DNA of 64,000 bases from Kosakonia quasisacchari. GTDB lineage: Bacteria > Pseudomonadota > Gammaproteobacteria > Enterobacterales > Enterobacteriaceae. The notes under the pieces are model-generated. The model did not search any database, was not told the origin of the DNA, and was given only the letters and a program-made list of their open reading frames with translations. Positions within the stretch are counted from its first letter, which is position 1. Each line of letters starts with the position of its first letter. The translations under genes were made by a program, and so were the position numbers. The stretch covers positions 1 to 64,000 of the forward strand of contig NZ_SJOP01000004.1 in NCBI RefSeq assembly GCF_004331415.1, given 5' to 3'. Positions 27,695 to 38,097 of the stretch are shown piece after piece.

Positions 27695-28732
27695 TTAGAA
27701 CAGCGACTTACCAGAAGCGTCCTGTACGTTGGCTTTCCATGCAGCGCGAACCTGAGCGGTAACAGAATCCGGCAGCGGCGCGTAATCCAGATCGGTAGCG
27801 ATGGTGTTGCCATTTTTGTAAGACCAGTCGAAGAATTTCAGCACTTCGGCGCCTTTCGCCGCATCATCCTGTTTTTTATACACCAGGATAAAGGTAGTGG
27901 ACGAAATCGGCCATGCATCTTTGCCTTTCTGGAAAGTCAGATCCTGAGCGAAAGATTTGCTCCAGTCAGCCCCTTTGGCGCTGTTGCTGAAGCTCTGCTG
28001 CGACGGCTCAACGACTTTGCCATCGGCGTCAAACAGTTTTGTCCAGGTCAGGTTGTTCTGTTTGGCGTAGGCGTATTCGACATAGCCAATGGAGCCCGGC
28101 AGGCGCTGTACAAACGCGGCAACGCCATCGTTACCTTTACCGCCTAAGCCAACCGGCCAGTTCACCGTTGAGCCTTTACCCACTTTGCTTGCCCAGTCAG
28201 CATTCACTTTAGATAAGTAGCTGGTGAAAACAAACGAGGTGCCGGAACCATCTGCGCGGCGTACCACGTTGATATTCGTGTCCGGCAGTTTGACTTTCGG
28301 GTTCAGTTTAGTGATTTCCGGGTCGTTCCATTTTTTAACGGTACCCAGGTAGATATCACCCAGGGTTTTGCCGTCCAGCGTCAGTTCACCGGATTTTACG
28401 CCCGGGATATTAACCGCCAGCACCACGCCGCCAATAACGGTCGGAAACTGGAACAGGCCGTTTTTCGCCAGATCATCATCACTCATCGGGGCATCGGATG
28501 CGCCGAAATCAACGGTTTTCGCAATAATCTGTTTGATGCCACCGGAAGAACCAATCCCCTGGTAGTTCACCTGAGATCCCGTCTGTTTCTGGTATTCAGC
28601 TGCCCATTTTGCATACACAGGCGCCGGGAAAGTACCACCAGCACCCGTCACATTCGTTGCCGCGAAAACAGTAGTCGTCGAAAGTGCAAGAGCAGCAGCC
28701 ATCAGGCGAACTGACGCATTAAGCATTGCCAT
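27695..28732 (-). CDS. pstS: Periplasmic phosphate-binding protein PstS (solo copy)
   Basis: A 345-residue high-affinity phosphate-binding protein. There is a cleavable signal peptide (about residues 1-24, ending VFAAT) and the phosphate-ligating motifs of the family: [11 protein letters not shown] near 30, GIGSSGG at 59-65, [10 protein letters not shown] and [14 protein letters not shown]. Length matches E. coli PstS. GGAGAG precedes the ATG. Unlike E. coli, no pstCAB-phoU follows; a strong terminator closes the gene. A Pho box lies 73 bases upstream, so it should be induced on phosphate starvation by PhoB. Whether this is the only pstS of the strain or a second copy feeding a distant PstCAB cannot be told from the window. 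Confidence 0.95.
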   Translation of the reverse strand: MAMLNASVRLMAAALALSTTTVFAATNVTGAGGTFPAPVYAKWAAEYQKQTGSQVNYQGIGSSGGIKQIIAKTVDFGASDAPMSDDDLAKNGLFQFPTVIGGVVLAVNIPGVKSGELTLDGKTLGDIYLGTVKKWNDPEITKLNPKVKLPDTNINVVRRADGSGTSFVFTSYLSKVNADWASKVGKGSTVNWPVGLGGKGNDGVAAFVQRLPGSIGYVEYAYAKQNNLTWTKLFDADGKVVEPSQQSFSNSAKGADWSKSFAQDLTFQKGKDAWPISSTTFILVYKKQDDAAKGAEVLKFFDWSYKNGNTIATDLDYAPLPDSVTAQVRAAWKANVQDASGKSLF

Positions 28733-28788
28733 AGTCTCTCCGAATCGAAATAGTGATTAAATTTTTGAATAATATTAAGAGCCAGGGC

Positions 28789-28822
28789 AGCATAGAGCGA
28801 ATTTATGACAATTTTGTGTCAG
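28789..28822 (-). promoter_or_regulatory. Pho box and -10 element of pstS
   Basis: On the minus strand CTGACAC-AAAA-TTGTCAT (28822 to 28805) matches the PhoB site, two 7-base repeats CTGTCAT spaced by four A/T. TATGCT (28794 to 28789) lies 10 bases further, the usual place of the -10 box in PhoB-activated promoters. Confidence 0.85.
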
Positions 28823-28860
28823 CCGTGAAAAATAAAAAATGCCAGCACAACAAGCAAAAA

Positions 28861-28890
28861 AAAGACCTCCGGATCGTAATCTGGAGGTCT
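28861..28890 (-). terminator. Rho-independent terminator upstream of pstS
   Basis: An 8-bp stem AGACCTCC/GGAGGTCT followed on the minus strand by eight T. It is the first terminator after the GPH transporter, although about 290 bases beyond its stop codon, and it shields pstS from read-through. The stretch 28891-29178 before it holds no gene I can support. Confidence 0.8.
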
Positions 28891-29178
28891 AAGCAAACCT
28901 AAAAAAAGATGAATTAACCTAACGGTTAAAATTTGCAACTCTGCACGCTCTGAAGGAGCGCACTAAGTTACAGTAGCCACGGCTATTAAACACGAAAACC
29001 GCAGCCCTCATATGACAGATGTGCAACATTATGTAAGCTATTTTTTCCGTCCGCGAAATTACCCGGATAAAGATTATCCTGCAAACTCGAAACGGTATTC
29101 TTTCATCAATGAATGTCATTGAAAAATAGCCAATCAATTTTTAAAAACCTCAGCATGATATATACCGGATAATTAATC

Positions 29179-30735
29179 CTATTTCGGCATATAACTTTTA
29201 CTTAATCCGGCAGTTGTTATCACCGTACTGTCCACCGCTGCGTCAGACCAAAGCGTGTCGTAACGGTAACCTGTCAAATCTTCGACAACCTTACGCGCTT
29301 CTGGCGTCACACTCTGTTTATTTCCGTTGGCTTTCAGGCGGTCAAGCTCATCAACAAAAATACGGTGCGTACGCTTATTGAGATGGAAGGTCAGCGCTTG
29401 CCACATAGCCACCAGCAGAAGCCCGGCAGTGCCGATAAACAGCAGCATCACAATGGTAGTGATTGCTTCCTGAGGCTGCTGCAGGCTGCCTTTCACAAAG
29501 CCACCGCTCTGCAATAACAACCCCACAGCAAACGTCGCAATTGCTACCGTGGTTTTGCGCGAAAACGTCATCACGGCGGCAAATAGGCCTTCACGGCGCT
29601 GGCGCGTAACCATTTCGTCAATGTCCGGAATAAACGGGAACACGTTCCACGGCGTGAATTCCAGAACGCAGCGCCCAACCTGGTAAAACCCAGCAAGGAT
29701 CACCAGCAGCAGCACTTTGTTTTCCGTGGGGAATTGGTACACCAGGAAGAATCCGCCCAGGCACAGCAGCATCATGCTGTAGGCAAAAACATAAAGCCGG
29801 GATGGGCCGTATTTGATAATGGCGAATCCCGCGACGAGTGTTACCGGCAGCCCGACAATGCTCATCGACAGCAAGGTTCCCGCCAGTGAAGAGGAGACAT
29901 GCAAGCAATAGACACAGAAAAAGACAAACACTGTGTTATAAATGTCTTTCGCCGTGAAAGAAAAAAGATAAATAGCCAGATGCTTGCGAAACGCACGTAT
30001 TTTCAGCGTCGAGGCATAATCCTTAAATAACTTGATTACGCTGGTGAGCGTTTGCGCCGCATTGCCGGTTTGACGCGTTTTTTCCATCTCCTGCATCATT
30101 TCCGCTGTTATTTCACGCTCCCAGCTTACTTTCCAGGAAATAAATACACAGACCATAAACAACACTGCGAAAACAACACCGTTAATCAAATAAGCATCGG
30201 CGTTTTTTTCACCCAGCCAGCCAATTAGCACACCGGGGATAAAGGTCGCAAGAAACGTACCGGAAGCAGAAAGAAACATGCGGCAAGTGGAAAGCTTGGT
30301 GCGATCGTTAAAATCTTTGGTCATTTCCGATGGTAATGTTTCCCACGGGATTAAAACCATGGCAGCAATGATTTCAAAAGCCAGGTACACGGCAAGATAA
30401 AACCAAAAATTCATGCCATTAAGCCATAACAGAATATAAACCAGCATCAGCGGCGCGCCGATAAGTAAAAAGAAACGACGGCGGCCGAATTTCTTGCCTA
30501 AAAAACTCTTATAAAAGTGATCGGTAAAACTGCCCATAAACAGACTCACGATAGCATCTACAATCCTTGCAATCGCGACAATGGACGCCGCCTGAATCGG
30601 TGATAATCCGACAAACGTGGTGTAATAAAACAGCAGCCAGGCACCAATTACCGTAAAAGCACCACCGCCCATTATGTCCGTCATGCCATAGCCAATGCTG
30701 ACGGGAATCGTCACTTTTCGGTTTTTACGGGTCAT
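29179..30735 (-). CDS. GPH-family (MFS) sugar:cation symporter
   Basis: A 518-residue integral inner-membrane transporter of the glycoside-pentoside-hexuronide:cation symporter family with about 12 hydrophobic helices. Family marks are the start IPVSIGYGMTDIMGGGAF, the loop LGKKFGRRRFFLLIGAP between helices 2 and 3, and IPWETLPSEMTKDFNDRTKL after helix 4. The C-terminal tail of some 60 residues is cytoplasmic. The ATG at 30735 has GGGGG upstream and is better than the TTG at 30750. Substrate is unknown. Plant cell-wall oligosaccharides such as oligogalacturonides are possible since other GPH proteins carry these and pectin-degrading genes lie 9 kb away, but no KdgR-like box is visible here. 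Confidence 0.88.
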   Translation of the reverse strand: MTRKNRKVTIPVSIGYGMTDIMGGGAFTVIGAWLLFYYTTFVGLSPIQAASIVAIARIVDAIVSLFMGSFTDHFYKSFLGKKFGRRRFFLLIGAPLMLVYILLWLNGMNFWFYLAVYLAFEIIAAMVLIPWETLPSEMTKDFNDRTKLSTCRMFLSASGTFLATFIPGVLIGWLGEKNADAYLINGVVFAVLFMVCVFISWKVSWEREITAEMMQEMEKTRQTGNAAQTLTSVIKLFKDYASTLKIRAFRKHLAIYLFSFTAKDIYNTVFVFFCVYCLHVSSSLAGTLLSMSIVGLPVTLVAGFAIIKYGPSRLYVFAYSMMLLCLGGFFLVYQFPTENKVLLLVILAGFYQVGRCVLEFTPWNVFPFIPDIDEMVTRQRREGLFAAVMTFSRKTTVAIATFAVGLLLQSGGFVKGSLQQPQEAITTIVMLLFIGTAGLLLVAMWQALTFHLNKRTHRIFVDELDRLKANGNKQSVTPEARKVVEDLTGYRYDTLWSDAAVDSTVITTAGLSKSYMPK

Positions 30736-31073
30736 AGCCAGCCCCCGCAATTGCCCAGCTTTATTAGCATCTTAAGCTGTGATTGTTGTTTATTTATCAT
30801 GGACATAAAAACTCCATAAGAGAATTATTCGTGCCAGAACCGGCGCCGTTAATAACGGACGCCTGTTGTCACCGGAAAACATCACAGTCTTCACGTTATA
30901 TCCCTTGTGGAATTTATGTCTACTACCATACAAGTATCATTGTCGAAAATGTGACTTCAGGCATACGTCAGAAAAAATCGCCTTCGTAAATTCAAAAAAA
31001 GTGAGAAATGAGATCGAAAGAACAGTTAAAAAACGGCAGTTGTGAAGCCAGGAAAACCCTGCGCCGCACAAAC
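30736..31073. other. Intergenic region upstream of the GPH transporter
   Basis: About 340 bases with no supported gene. It should hold the promoter of the leftward GPH transporter. One short rightward ORF (30783-30989) lacks a ribosome site and family features. Confidence 0.4.
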
Positions 31074-31101
31074 AAAAAACCCGCCTGGTATCAGACGGGT
31101 T
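31074..31101 (-). terminator. Rho-independent terminator after the small frameshifted gene
   Basis: Stem AACCCGCCTG/CAGACGGGTT (one mismatch, loop GTAT), followed on the minus strand by TTTTTTGTTTG. It starts directly after the restored-frame stop codon at 31102, which supports that as the original gene end. Confidence 0.82.
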
Positions 31102-31327
31102 TCACGCTTCGGCGCACAGCTCATTCCAGTAGCTATAGCGCATCACCAAATGAAAGCGCTCATTTTTCATCGTAAATCCATACAGAAGGATGATAATCAA
31201 GACCATAAAGCAGGCCGAACGGGATCAGCAGCGCCACATGGCGCCCCGAATCATATTCCCCTGCGTCCGTCTGTAATGGCAGCGTCGGGGTAAGGCGATT
31301 AAGCCACTGTTGCAGCAATGTCTTCAT
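31102..31327 (-). pseudogene. Small protein gene with an apparent one-base frameshift
   Basis: From the ATG at 31327 (GGAG nine bases upstream) the frame encodes 55 residues and stops at 31160, directly after a run of five A in GATGAAAAATGAG. If one A is left out, the frame continues for about 20 more residues (DENERFHLVMRYSYWNELC...) and ends at 31102, immediately before a terminator. The continuation is rich in sensible residues and fits the preceding sequence well. So this is either a frameshift mutation, a sequencing error in a homopolymer, or a true 55-residue protein. I do not recognise the family. There is no signal peptide; the start is amphipathic (MKTLLQQWLNRL). Confidence 0.5.
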
Positions 31328-31445
31328 CAGCACGTTCTCCAGCAAAGGTTGACACGCTCAGTTAAACGCAAAGCGCGCCACAACCAAAACGATCATTTTT
31401 GCACTGGTTTGCCGAAAAAAGCATATGACTTGCGCCACTCCACCT

Positions 31446-31468
31446 CATGTAATATTTTAAGTTACATG
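31446..31468. promoter_or_regulatory. Palindrome just upstream of the methyltransferase
   Basis: A 7-base inverted repeat CATGTAA/TTACATG spaced by nine A/T-rich bases, 25 bases before the GTG start of the methyltransferase. It resembles an operator for a dimeric repressor or could be a stem in the leader. No regulator gene is adjacent. Confidence 0.4.
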
Positions 31469-31492
31469 AAAAACAACAATCCAGGAGATAAC

Positions 31493-32185
31493 GTGGCACA
31501 GAATACTAACGACATTTTTAATAGCGAATTCTCCCGCCAGTACGATGCTTACAACGAGCGACTGGGCGAAATTGCCAACAATCTGCACTTGCTCATCTCT
31601 CTGTTGCTGAAAAAAATACCGCAACAAGCGCGAATTCTTTGCGTTGGTGTCGGCACCGGCAGTGAAATCATTCGCCTTGCGCAGCAGCATACGCAGTGGC
31701 GTTTTACCGGCGTTGATCCCTCGCCAGATATGCTGGAGGTTTGCCAGCAAAAGCTCGACCAGGCAGGCATTGCCAACCGCTGCACATTGCATGAAGGCTA
31801 TCTTAGTGAGCTTCCCGCCAACGGCGATTTTGATGCGGTGCTCTGCCTGCTGGTAACTCACTTCATTCAGCATCCGCAGCGCGATGGTATCTATTCACAA
31901 ATGGCGAGCCAGTTAAAACGTGGTGGGCGTATGGTCACAGCGGAGATCGCCGGGGATATGCTCAGCCCGGCGTTTGATGAACAGCTTGAAGTGTGGGCAA
32001 TCATGCATGAAACCGCCAGCCAGGCACCGCGCGATATAACTGAAATCAAAGCGCAACTGTCGCAGCGCCTGCTGTTGCTGCCCGCAGAAACCACGGAAGC
32101 GCTGATTGAACAGGCTGGTTTTACCCCGCCGCAGCACTTTTTCCAGTCGCTACTGATCCACGGCTGGACGGCGCGCAAACTCTGA
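31493..32185 (+). CDS. Class I SAM-dependent methyltransferase
   Basis: A 230-residue soluble methyltransferase with a standard Rossmann-type SAM site: motif I ILCVGVGTGSE, the acidic end of strand 2 GVDPSPDML, a later FDAVLCLLVTHF strand (motif post-II), and LKRGGRMVTAEI (motif III). Substrate unknown; the helical N-terminus SRQYDAYNERL and the C-terminal segment LIEQAGFTPPQHFFQ are typical of small-molecule methyltransferases. I take the GTG at 31493 as start because CAGGAG lies just before it; the ATG at 31466 has no ribosome site and the longer ORF is implausible. It converges with a second methyltransferase gene, leaving only four bases between the stops. Confidence 0.85.
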   Translation: MAQNTNDIFNSEFSRQYDAYNERLGEIANNLHLLISLLLKKIPQQARILCVGVGTGSEIIRLAQQHTQWRFTGVDPSPDMLEVCQQKLDQAGIANRCTLHEGYLSELPANGDFDAVLCLLVTHFIQHPQRDGIYSQMASQLKRGGRMVTAEIAGDMLSPAFDEQLEVWAIMHETASQAPRDITEIKAQLSQRLLLLPAETTEALIEQAGFTPPQHFFQSLLIHGWTARKL

Positions 32186-32189
32186 CGCG

Positions 32190-32957
32190 TTACGCCTTGC
32201 GCGAACAGCAGGCAATGTAGTTTAACTGGCGACGATTTGCGCGGAAAAAGCGGAACATACCCAGAAATCGCGTCCGGTTATCGCGAGTGCGCAAGCCGTT
32301 AAAAACAATGCGCACTGCCCGTGCGAAACCTTCATCACGGATAAGCCCAACGGGCGACATCAACGACATTGCCCCGTGGCGCGTATCTACCGCGGCAAAG
32401 CCATTGTCGATAAAGAGTGTTTTCCATGCCGCTTCTGTCATCGGGCTGACATTCGATTTTACAACCTGCTCCAGTTTTGACTGGTTATTTGTCGCCAGCC
32501 TGCTGCGCGTAAACATAATGTCGTGTGTGAGTAAACGTCCACCGGGTTTCAGCACGCGGTAATATTCGCTGATAAGCTTCGCTTTCGCTTTGTCCACATA
32601 CATGGTCAGCATTGCTTCGTTAATCACCACATCAAAAGTGTTATCGTCGAACGGCAGCTTATTCGCATTGGCTTCGCTAAGATGAATGTTGCTGTCGAGA
32701 CCGGCAGAAATCACATTCTGGCGCGCCTGTGCGAGCGCGTTTTTATCCATGTCGATGGCATCGACCGTACAGCCAAAACGCTGCACCAGTTCAATCGAGG
32801 TGGTGCCCATATTGCAGGCGACTTCCAGCACCCGGCTCTGCTTATTTAGCTGCGCCTGGCTAAACAACCATTCAGTCGCTTCCAACCCGCCAGGGCGCAA
32901 ACGCCTTTTCCCGAGGCTCGCCAAAAAGGTATGCCCCGCTTTATCACTGTCGGCCAT
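32190..32957 (-). CDS. Class I SAM-dependent methyltransferase (UbiE/COQ5-like core)
   Basis: A 255-residue methyltransferase. Motif I is VLEVACNMGTTSIELV, strand 2 ends in DAIDMDKNALAQA, then LPFDDNTFDVVINEAML and YRVLKPGGRLLTHDIM, the usual pattern of methyltransferase domain 11. The C-terminal half is helical, with FRFFRANRRQLNYI at the end. I chose the ATG at 32957 (MADSDKAG), which has GGGGAG upstream, over the longer ORF start. It lies downstream of the budC terminator and has its own upstream region. The substrate cannot be told; the pair of convergent methyltransferases is not obviously connected to the bud operon. Confidence 0.82.
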   Translation of the reverse strand: MADSDKAGHTFLASLGKRRLRPGGLEATEWLFSQAQLNKQSRVLEVACNMGTTSIELVQRFGCTVDAIDMDKNALAQARQNVISAGLDSNIHLSEANANKLPFDDNTFDVVINEAMLTMYVDKAKAKLISEYYRVLKPGGRLLTHDIMFTRSRLATNNQSKLEQVVKSNVSPMTEAAWKTLFIDNGFAAVDTRHGAMSLMSPVGLIRDEGFARAVRIVFNGLRTRDNRTRFLGMFRFFRANRRQLNYIACCSRKA

Positions 32958-33035
32958 TGGACTCCCCTCACCATAACATGCATTTAATATGAAACTTATC
33001 ACAATGGTGTGGAGATGAGAATGGCTTTCATCAAC

Positions 33036-33063
33036 AAAAAAGCCCCTGCATTTTCGCAAGGGC
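33036..33063 (-). terminator. Rho-independent terminator of the bud operon
   Basis: GCCCCTGC pairs with GCAAGGGC with one mismatch, and TTTTTTGTTG follows on the minus strand. It lies 25 bases after the budC stop. Confidence 0.8.
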
Positions 33064-33088
33064 AAGGCTGTGTCCGAGCCATAAAAAA

Positions 33089-35558
<2,470 letters not shown>

Positions 35559-35577
35559 TTACTCCTTTAAATGTTTA

Positions 35578-36357
35578 TCAGTTCTCGACGGAACGAATGG
35601 CGGCGTCCAGGTTATCCGGGTGTAAATCAGCGTTGAGAAACGCAGCATCCGCAGGCAGGTCAATCATCAAATGGTGGATTTCACCAAACGTCAGCGTGCC
35701 GCTTTCGAGTTGGTAATCCAGCAAGTGTCCGCCGCCATGACGGTCGTCCGTAATAAAGTGTTCGTGGTAGCCCGCCACGTTGATCCCCTGCATATGCTGT
35801 GGTGTGCGGAACCCAACCAGCACGCCATCACGTCCGTTGAAACGAAACACGGGTTGGTCGTCAAGCACGTCAGTCATGGCGCGATAAGGCGGCGTCTGGC
35901 GCGGAACAGTGCGTGTGTGCGCATGACGAAAATGGCCATCAATACGCAGGGCGCAAAAGACGTTATCGGAGGGGATCGTCTTATCGATAATGTCGTGCAG
36001 TTGTTGGCGGCTGGCCGGTTTATCCAGCTGAAATTCATGCTCTGGTTTGAACCAAGTCATTACCGCGAAGGGGGTTTTTTGCTGTGGGTTGGCTTCCCGT
36101 GCGCTGCCATCAGCACGCAGTTGGTAAACCTCACTATTGAACGCAATTAACTCGCCATCCAGCTCGTTAAATGTGCCGAGCCCAAAGTCGCCGTGATTGA
36201 GTAAATCCTCAATCGTGGTATTTCCTTCATAAACACCAGTTAATAGCGCACTCATTAGCGATGTTTGATATATCACACATTCTGGACGGGTTTTTGAAAA
36301 AGCACGAAATGTTTCCCGTAGACTTTCCTCGCAAGAACAACCGGTTACATGACTCAT
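35578..36357 (-). CDS. budA: Alpha-acetolactate decarboxylase
   Basis: A 259-residue enzyme that decarboxylates acetolactate to acetoin. Zinc ligands are expected in the GYHEHFITDDRHGGGHLLDY region (residues about 190-210), with the substrate-binding Arg and Glu in the central and N-terminal segments. A Cys-rich start (TGCSCEESLRE) precedes the conserved YQTSLMSALLTGVYEG motif. It is the first gene of the leftward bud operon; the promoter must lie in the 107-base gap shared with divergent budR. End products divert acid production to neutral compounds, and acetoin and butanediol also act as plant growth-promoting volatiles in related bacteria. Confidence 0.96.
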   Translation of the reverse strand: MSHVTGCSCEESLRETFRAFSKTRPECVIYQTSLMSALLTGVYEGNTTIEDLLNHGDFGLGTFNELDGELIAFNSEVYQLRADGSAREANPQQKTPFAVMTWFKPEHEFQLDKPASRQQLHDIIDKTIPSDNVFCALRIDGHFRHAHTRTVPRQTPPYRAMTDVLDDQPVFRFNGRDGVLVGFRTPQHMQGINVAGYHEHFITDDRHGGGHLLDYQLESGTLTFGEIHHLMIDLPADAAFLNADLHPDNLDAAIRSVEN

Positions 36358-36464
36358 TATCCTTTACCTCGCTGAGCAGTCGTTTAGAAAAGCTGATAAA
36401 TTATTGACTCGTTTCAGCGAGAGATTCCAATATACAAAGCATCAGGGTTTGAGATGTTTTTAAT
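36358..36464. promoter_or_regulatory. budA-budR divergent promoter region
   Basis: A 107-base gap between divergent start codons. In Klebsiella the LysR-type BudR binds such a region and activates budABC with acetate. It is AT-rich toward budR, but I cannot fix the -35/-10 elements or the operator half-sites with confidence. Confidence 0.55.
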
Positions 36465-37337
36465 ATGGAACTCCGTTATCTACGCTATTTTGTCGCCGTT
36501 GCGCAGACGCAACATTTCACGCGAGCCGCTGAAATGCTGGGGATGTCACAACCACCGCTAAGCCAGCAAATTCGCCGTCTTGAGCGGGAAGTGGGCACTC
36601 CGCTTTTTTACCGGCAAACTCGCGGTGTTGAGCTAACCGAAGCGGGCGAAGCGTTTTATGAAGATGCCTGCCAAATCATCGCGTTGAGCGATGCGGCAAT
36701 GGAAAAAGCGAAAGGGATTGCGCGGGGGATGAATGGAAAATTGTACCTTGGCGTGACCAGCTCCAATGCGTTTCACACGCAAATTTTTTCATCGCTTCGC
36801 CAGTTTCAGCAACGCTATCCGCAGGTGGCGCTATATCAAAAAGAGGACAATATGGCGACGTTAATGCAGGAGTTGGAAGAGGGGCTGATTGACGTTGCCT
36901 TTGTGCGCCTGCCGTGTGAGAACAGCAAAATGTTCAACCTGAAATTGATCGACGAAGAGCCAATGGTCCTGGCGTTACACCGCTCGCATCCACTTTCCGC
37001 AAAAACGGATATCTCGCTTAACGAATTGCAGCAAACGCCGCTGATTATTTTCCCCCAGCAGGTCGCGCCGGGCCTGTACGAACTGGTGTACAACGCCTGC
37101 CTGCGCGCGGGTATTGATATGGAAAACCAACAGCAAGCCTCGCAGTTCTCCTCTTCGCTGAGCATGGTGGCCGCCGGTTTCGGTTTTGCCATCGTTCCGC
37201 AATCCATGGCCTGTTTCAGCCACCCGCAAGTGACATTTCATCGGATGCCGGAACAGATATTAAAAACGGATGTAGCGCTGGCGTGGCGCAAGTTCGAGCG
37301 CTCGCCTGCTGTAAAACGGTTTATTGAGAACTTTTAA
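36465..37337 (+). CDS. budR: LysR-type activator of the butanediol operon
   Basis: A 290-residue LysR family regulator. The N-terminal winged helix-turn-helix is standard: MELRYLRYFVAVAQ, then HFTRAAEMLGMSQPPLSQQIRRLE (the recognition helix region) up to residue 60. A ligand-binding domain of two lobes follows from about residue 90. Its place divergent from budA and its close likeness to BudR/AlsR make the assignment firm. It likely senses acetate and activates budABC under low pH and oxygen limitation. A hairpin follows the stop codon. Confidence 0.93.
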   Translation: MELRYLRYFVAVAQTQHFTRAAEMLGMSQPPLSQQIRRLEREVGTPLFYRQTRGVELTEAGEAFYEDACQIIALSDAAMEKAKGIARGMNGKLYLGVTSSNAFHTQIFSSLRQFQQRYPQVALYQKEDNMATLMQELEEGLIDVAFVRLPCENSKMFNLKLIDEEPMVLALHRSHPLSAKTDISLNELQQTPLIIFPQQVAPGLYELVYNACLRAGIDMENQQQASQFSSSLSMVAAGFGFAIVPQSMACFSHPQVTFHRMPEQILKTDVALAWRKFERSPAVKRFIENF

Positions 37338-37360
37338 AAACGCCCGCCGCAAAGCGGGCG
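37336..37360 (-). terminator. Hairpin between budR and the DUF1971 genes
   Basis: A 7-bp GC stem CGCCCGC/GCGGGCG with loop CGCAAA. On the minus strand it is followed by TTTTTAAAAG and so ends the leftward DUF1971 operon; on the plus strand it lacks a clear T run and would act weakly for budR. Confidence 0.75.
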
Positions 37361-37368
37361 TGAAGTGT

Positions 37369-37725
37369 TTAGGTACGGTGGGTATTCACCACCTGGCCAA
37401 TCCCCTTCCCTTCCAGCGCTTCGTCCGGGTCGGCAAAGAAATCGATATTGAAGTAGGTATCATCGGTTAGCAGTTCAATATGGTGCCAGTATTGCGGCGG
37501 GCTAATGCCAAAATGCCCGGCTTCAATCACCACTTCCACTTCCGGCGTGGTGTCGTGCTCACTGGCAAAACCAACGTATTTCACCGCCCCCTGCATCACC
37601 GATAAACGGCCATAGACACCTTTTTTGGTGTTGTGATGAGTGAGCAGCGCCTGTGGAACCGTCTCTTTCGTCCAGAAAGGTGTTGATCGGGTATGACGGA
37701 AATGAACAGGAATTTGATGCGCCAT
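37369..37725 (-). CDS. DUF1971 (YeaR-like) cupin protein, second copy
   Basis: A 118-residue small beta-barrel protein of the DUF1971/TehB-associated family. Shared family marks with the gene at 38098-38430 are HTRSTPFWTKET, the GVYGRLSVMQGAVKY core, ISPPQYWHHIE with its His pair, and DDTYFNIDFFADP. It diverges from that copy at both ends and has a longer C-terminus (EGKGIGQVVNTHRT). It is the last of three genes on one strand, 23 bases after the YoaG-like gene. Function is unknown; the E. coli relative YeaR responds to nitrate and NO. Confidence 0.85.
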   Translation of the reverse strand: MAHQIPVHFRHTRSTPFWTKETVPQALLTHHNTKKGVYGRLSVMQGAVKYVGFASEHDTTPEVEVVIEAGHFGISPPQYWHHIELLTDDTYFNIDFFADPDEALEGKGIGQVVNTHRT

Positions 37726-37748
37726 AAAACCTCCTCAGGCCGCTTCGA

Positions 37749-38087
37749 TTACCAGCCGCACACGTTAGTTTCTTCGTCCGATTCATAGCCCCGGACAATA
37801 TTAATCAACTCTTTCACCGCTTCTGCGGCATTAAGCGGATCTTTCAGTTCATTAAGACAGGAAAACTCTTTATCCACAGAAACACCGTTATTATTGTTGG
37901 TCACCGTCAGAATAAACTCACTGGAACTTTCTTTGGCACCAACCAGGCTGGCAATCAGTTCCGAAACCGCCTGCGCGGCAACATCAGGGACATATAACGA
38001 CATTGGCTTGAGATAGACCTTTTCTTGCGTTTCATTGTTCGCACGGTTAGAAACTGCTAAAGAATAACCTTTATTTTCAGTTGTCAT
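37749..38087 (-). CDS. YoaG-like protein with two DUF1869 units
   Basis: A 112-residue protein. Its second half (about residues 57-112) ends in TNVCGW and reads like a complete E. coli YoaG (DUF1869): FILTVTNNNNGVSV ... AVKELINIVRGYE. The first half (about 6-53) has a weaker copy of the same pattern: YSLAVSNRANN ... DVAAQAVSELIASLVG. So it appears to be a tandem duplication of a domain that is single, about 60 residues, in E. coli. I use the ATG at 38087, which has TGAGG upstream, and not the TTG at 38108. Located 10 bases after the YeaR-like gene, as in the E. coli yeaR-yoaG operon. Confidence 0.8.
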   Translation of the reverse strand: MTTENKGYSLAVSNRANNETQEKVYLKPMSLYVPDVAAQAVSELIASLVGAKESSSEFILTVTNNNNGVSVDKEFSCLNELKDPLNAAEAVKELINIVRGYESDEETNVCGW

Positions 38088-38097
38088 CAGAATTACC

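Noticed and set aside
28919..29137. 72-codon leftward ORF between pstS and the GPH transporter
   Set aside because: No ribosome site and no domain or plausible fold; lies in AT-rich spacer.
30783..30989. 68-codon rightward ORF upstream of the GPH transporter
   Set aside because: No ribosome site and no recognisable features; likely chance.
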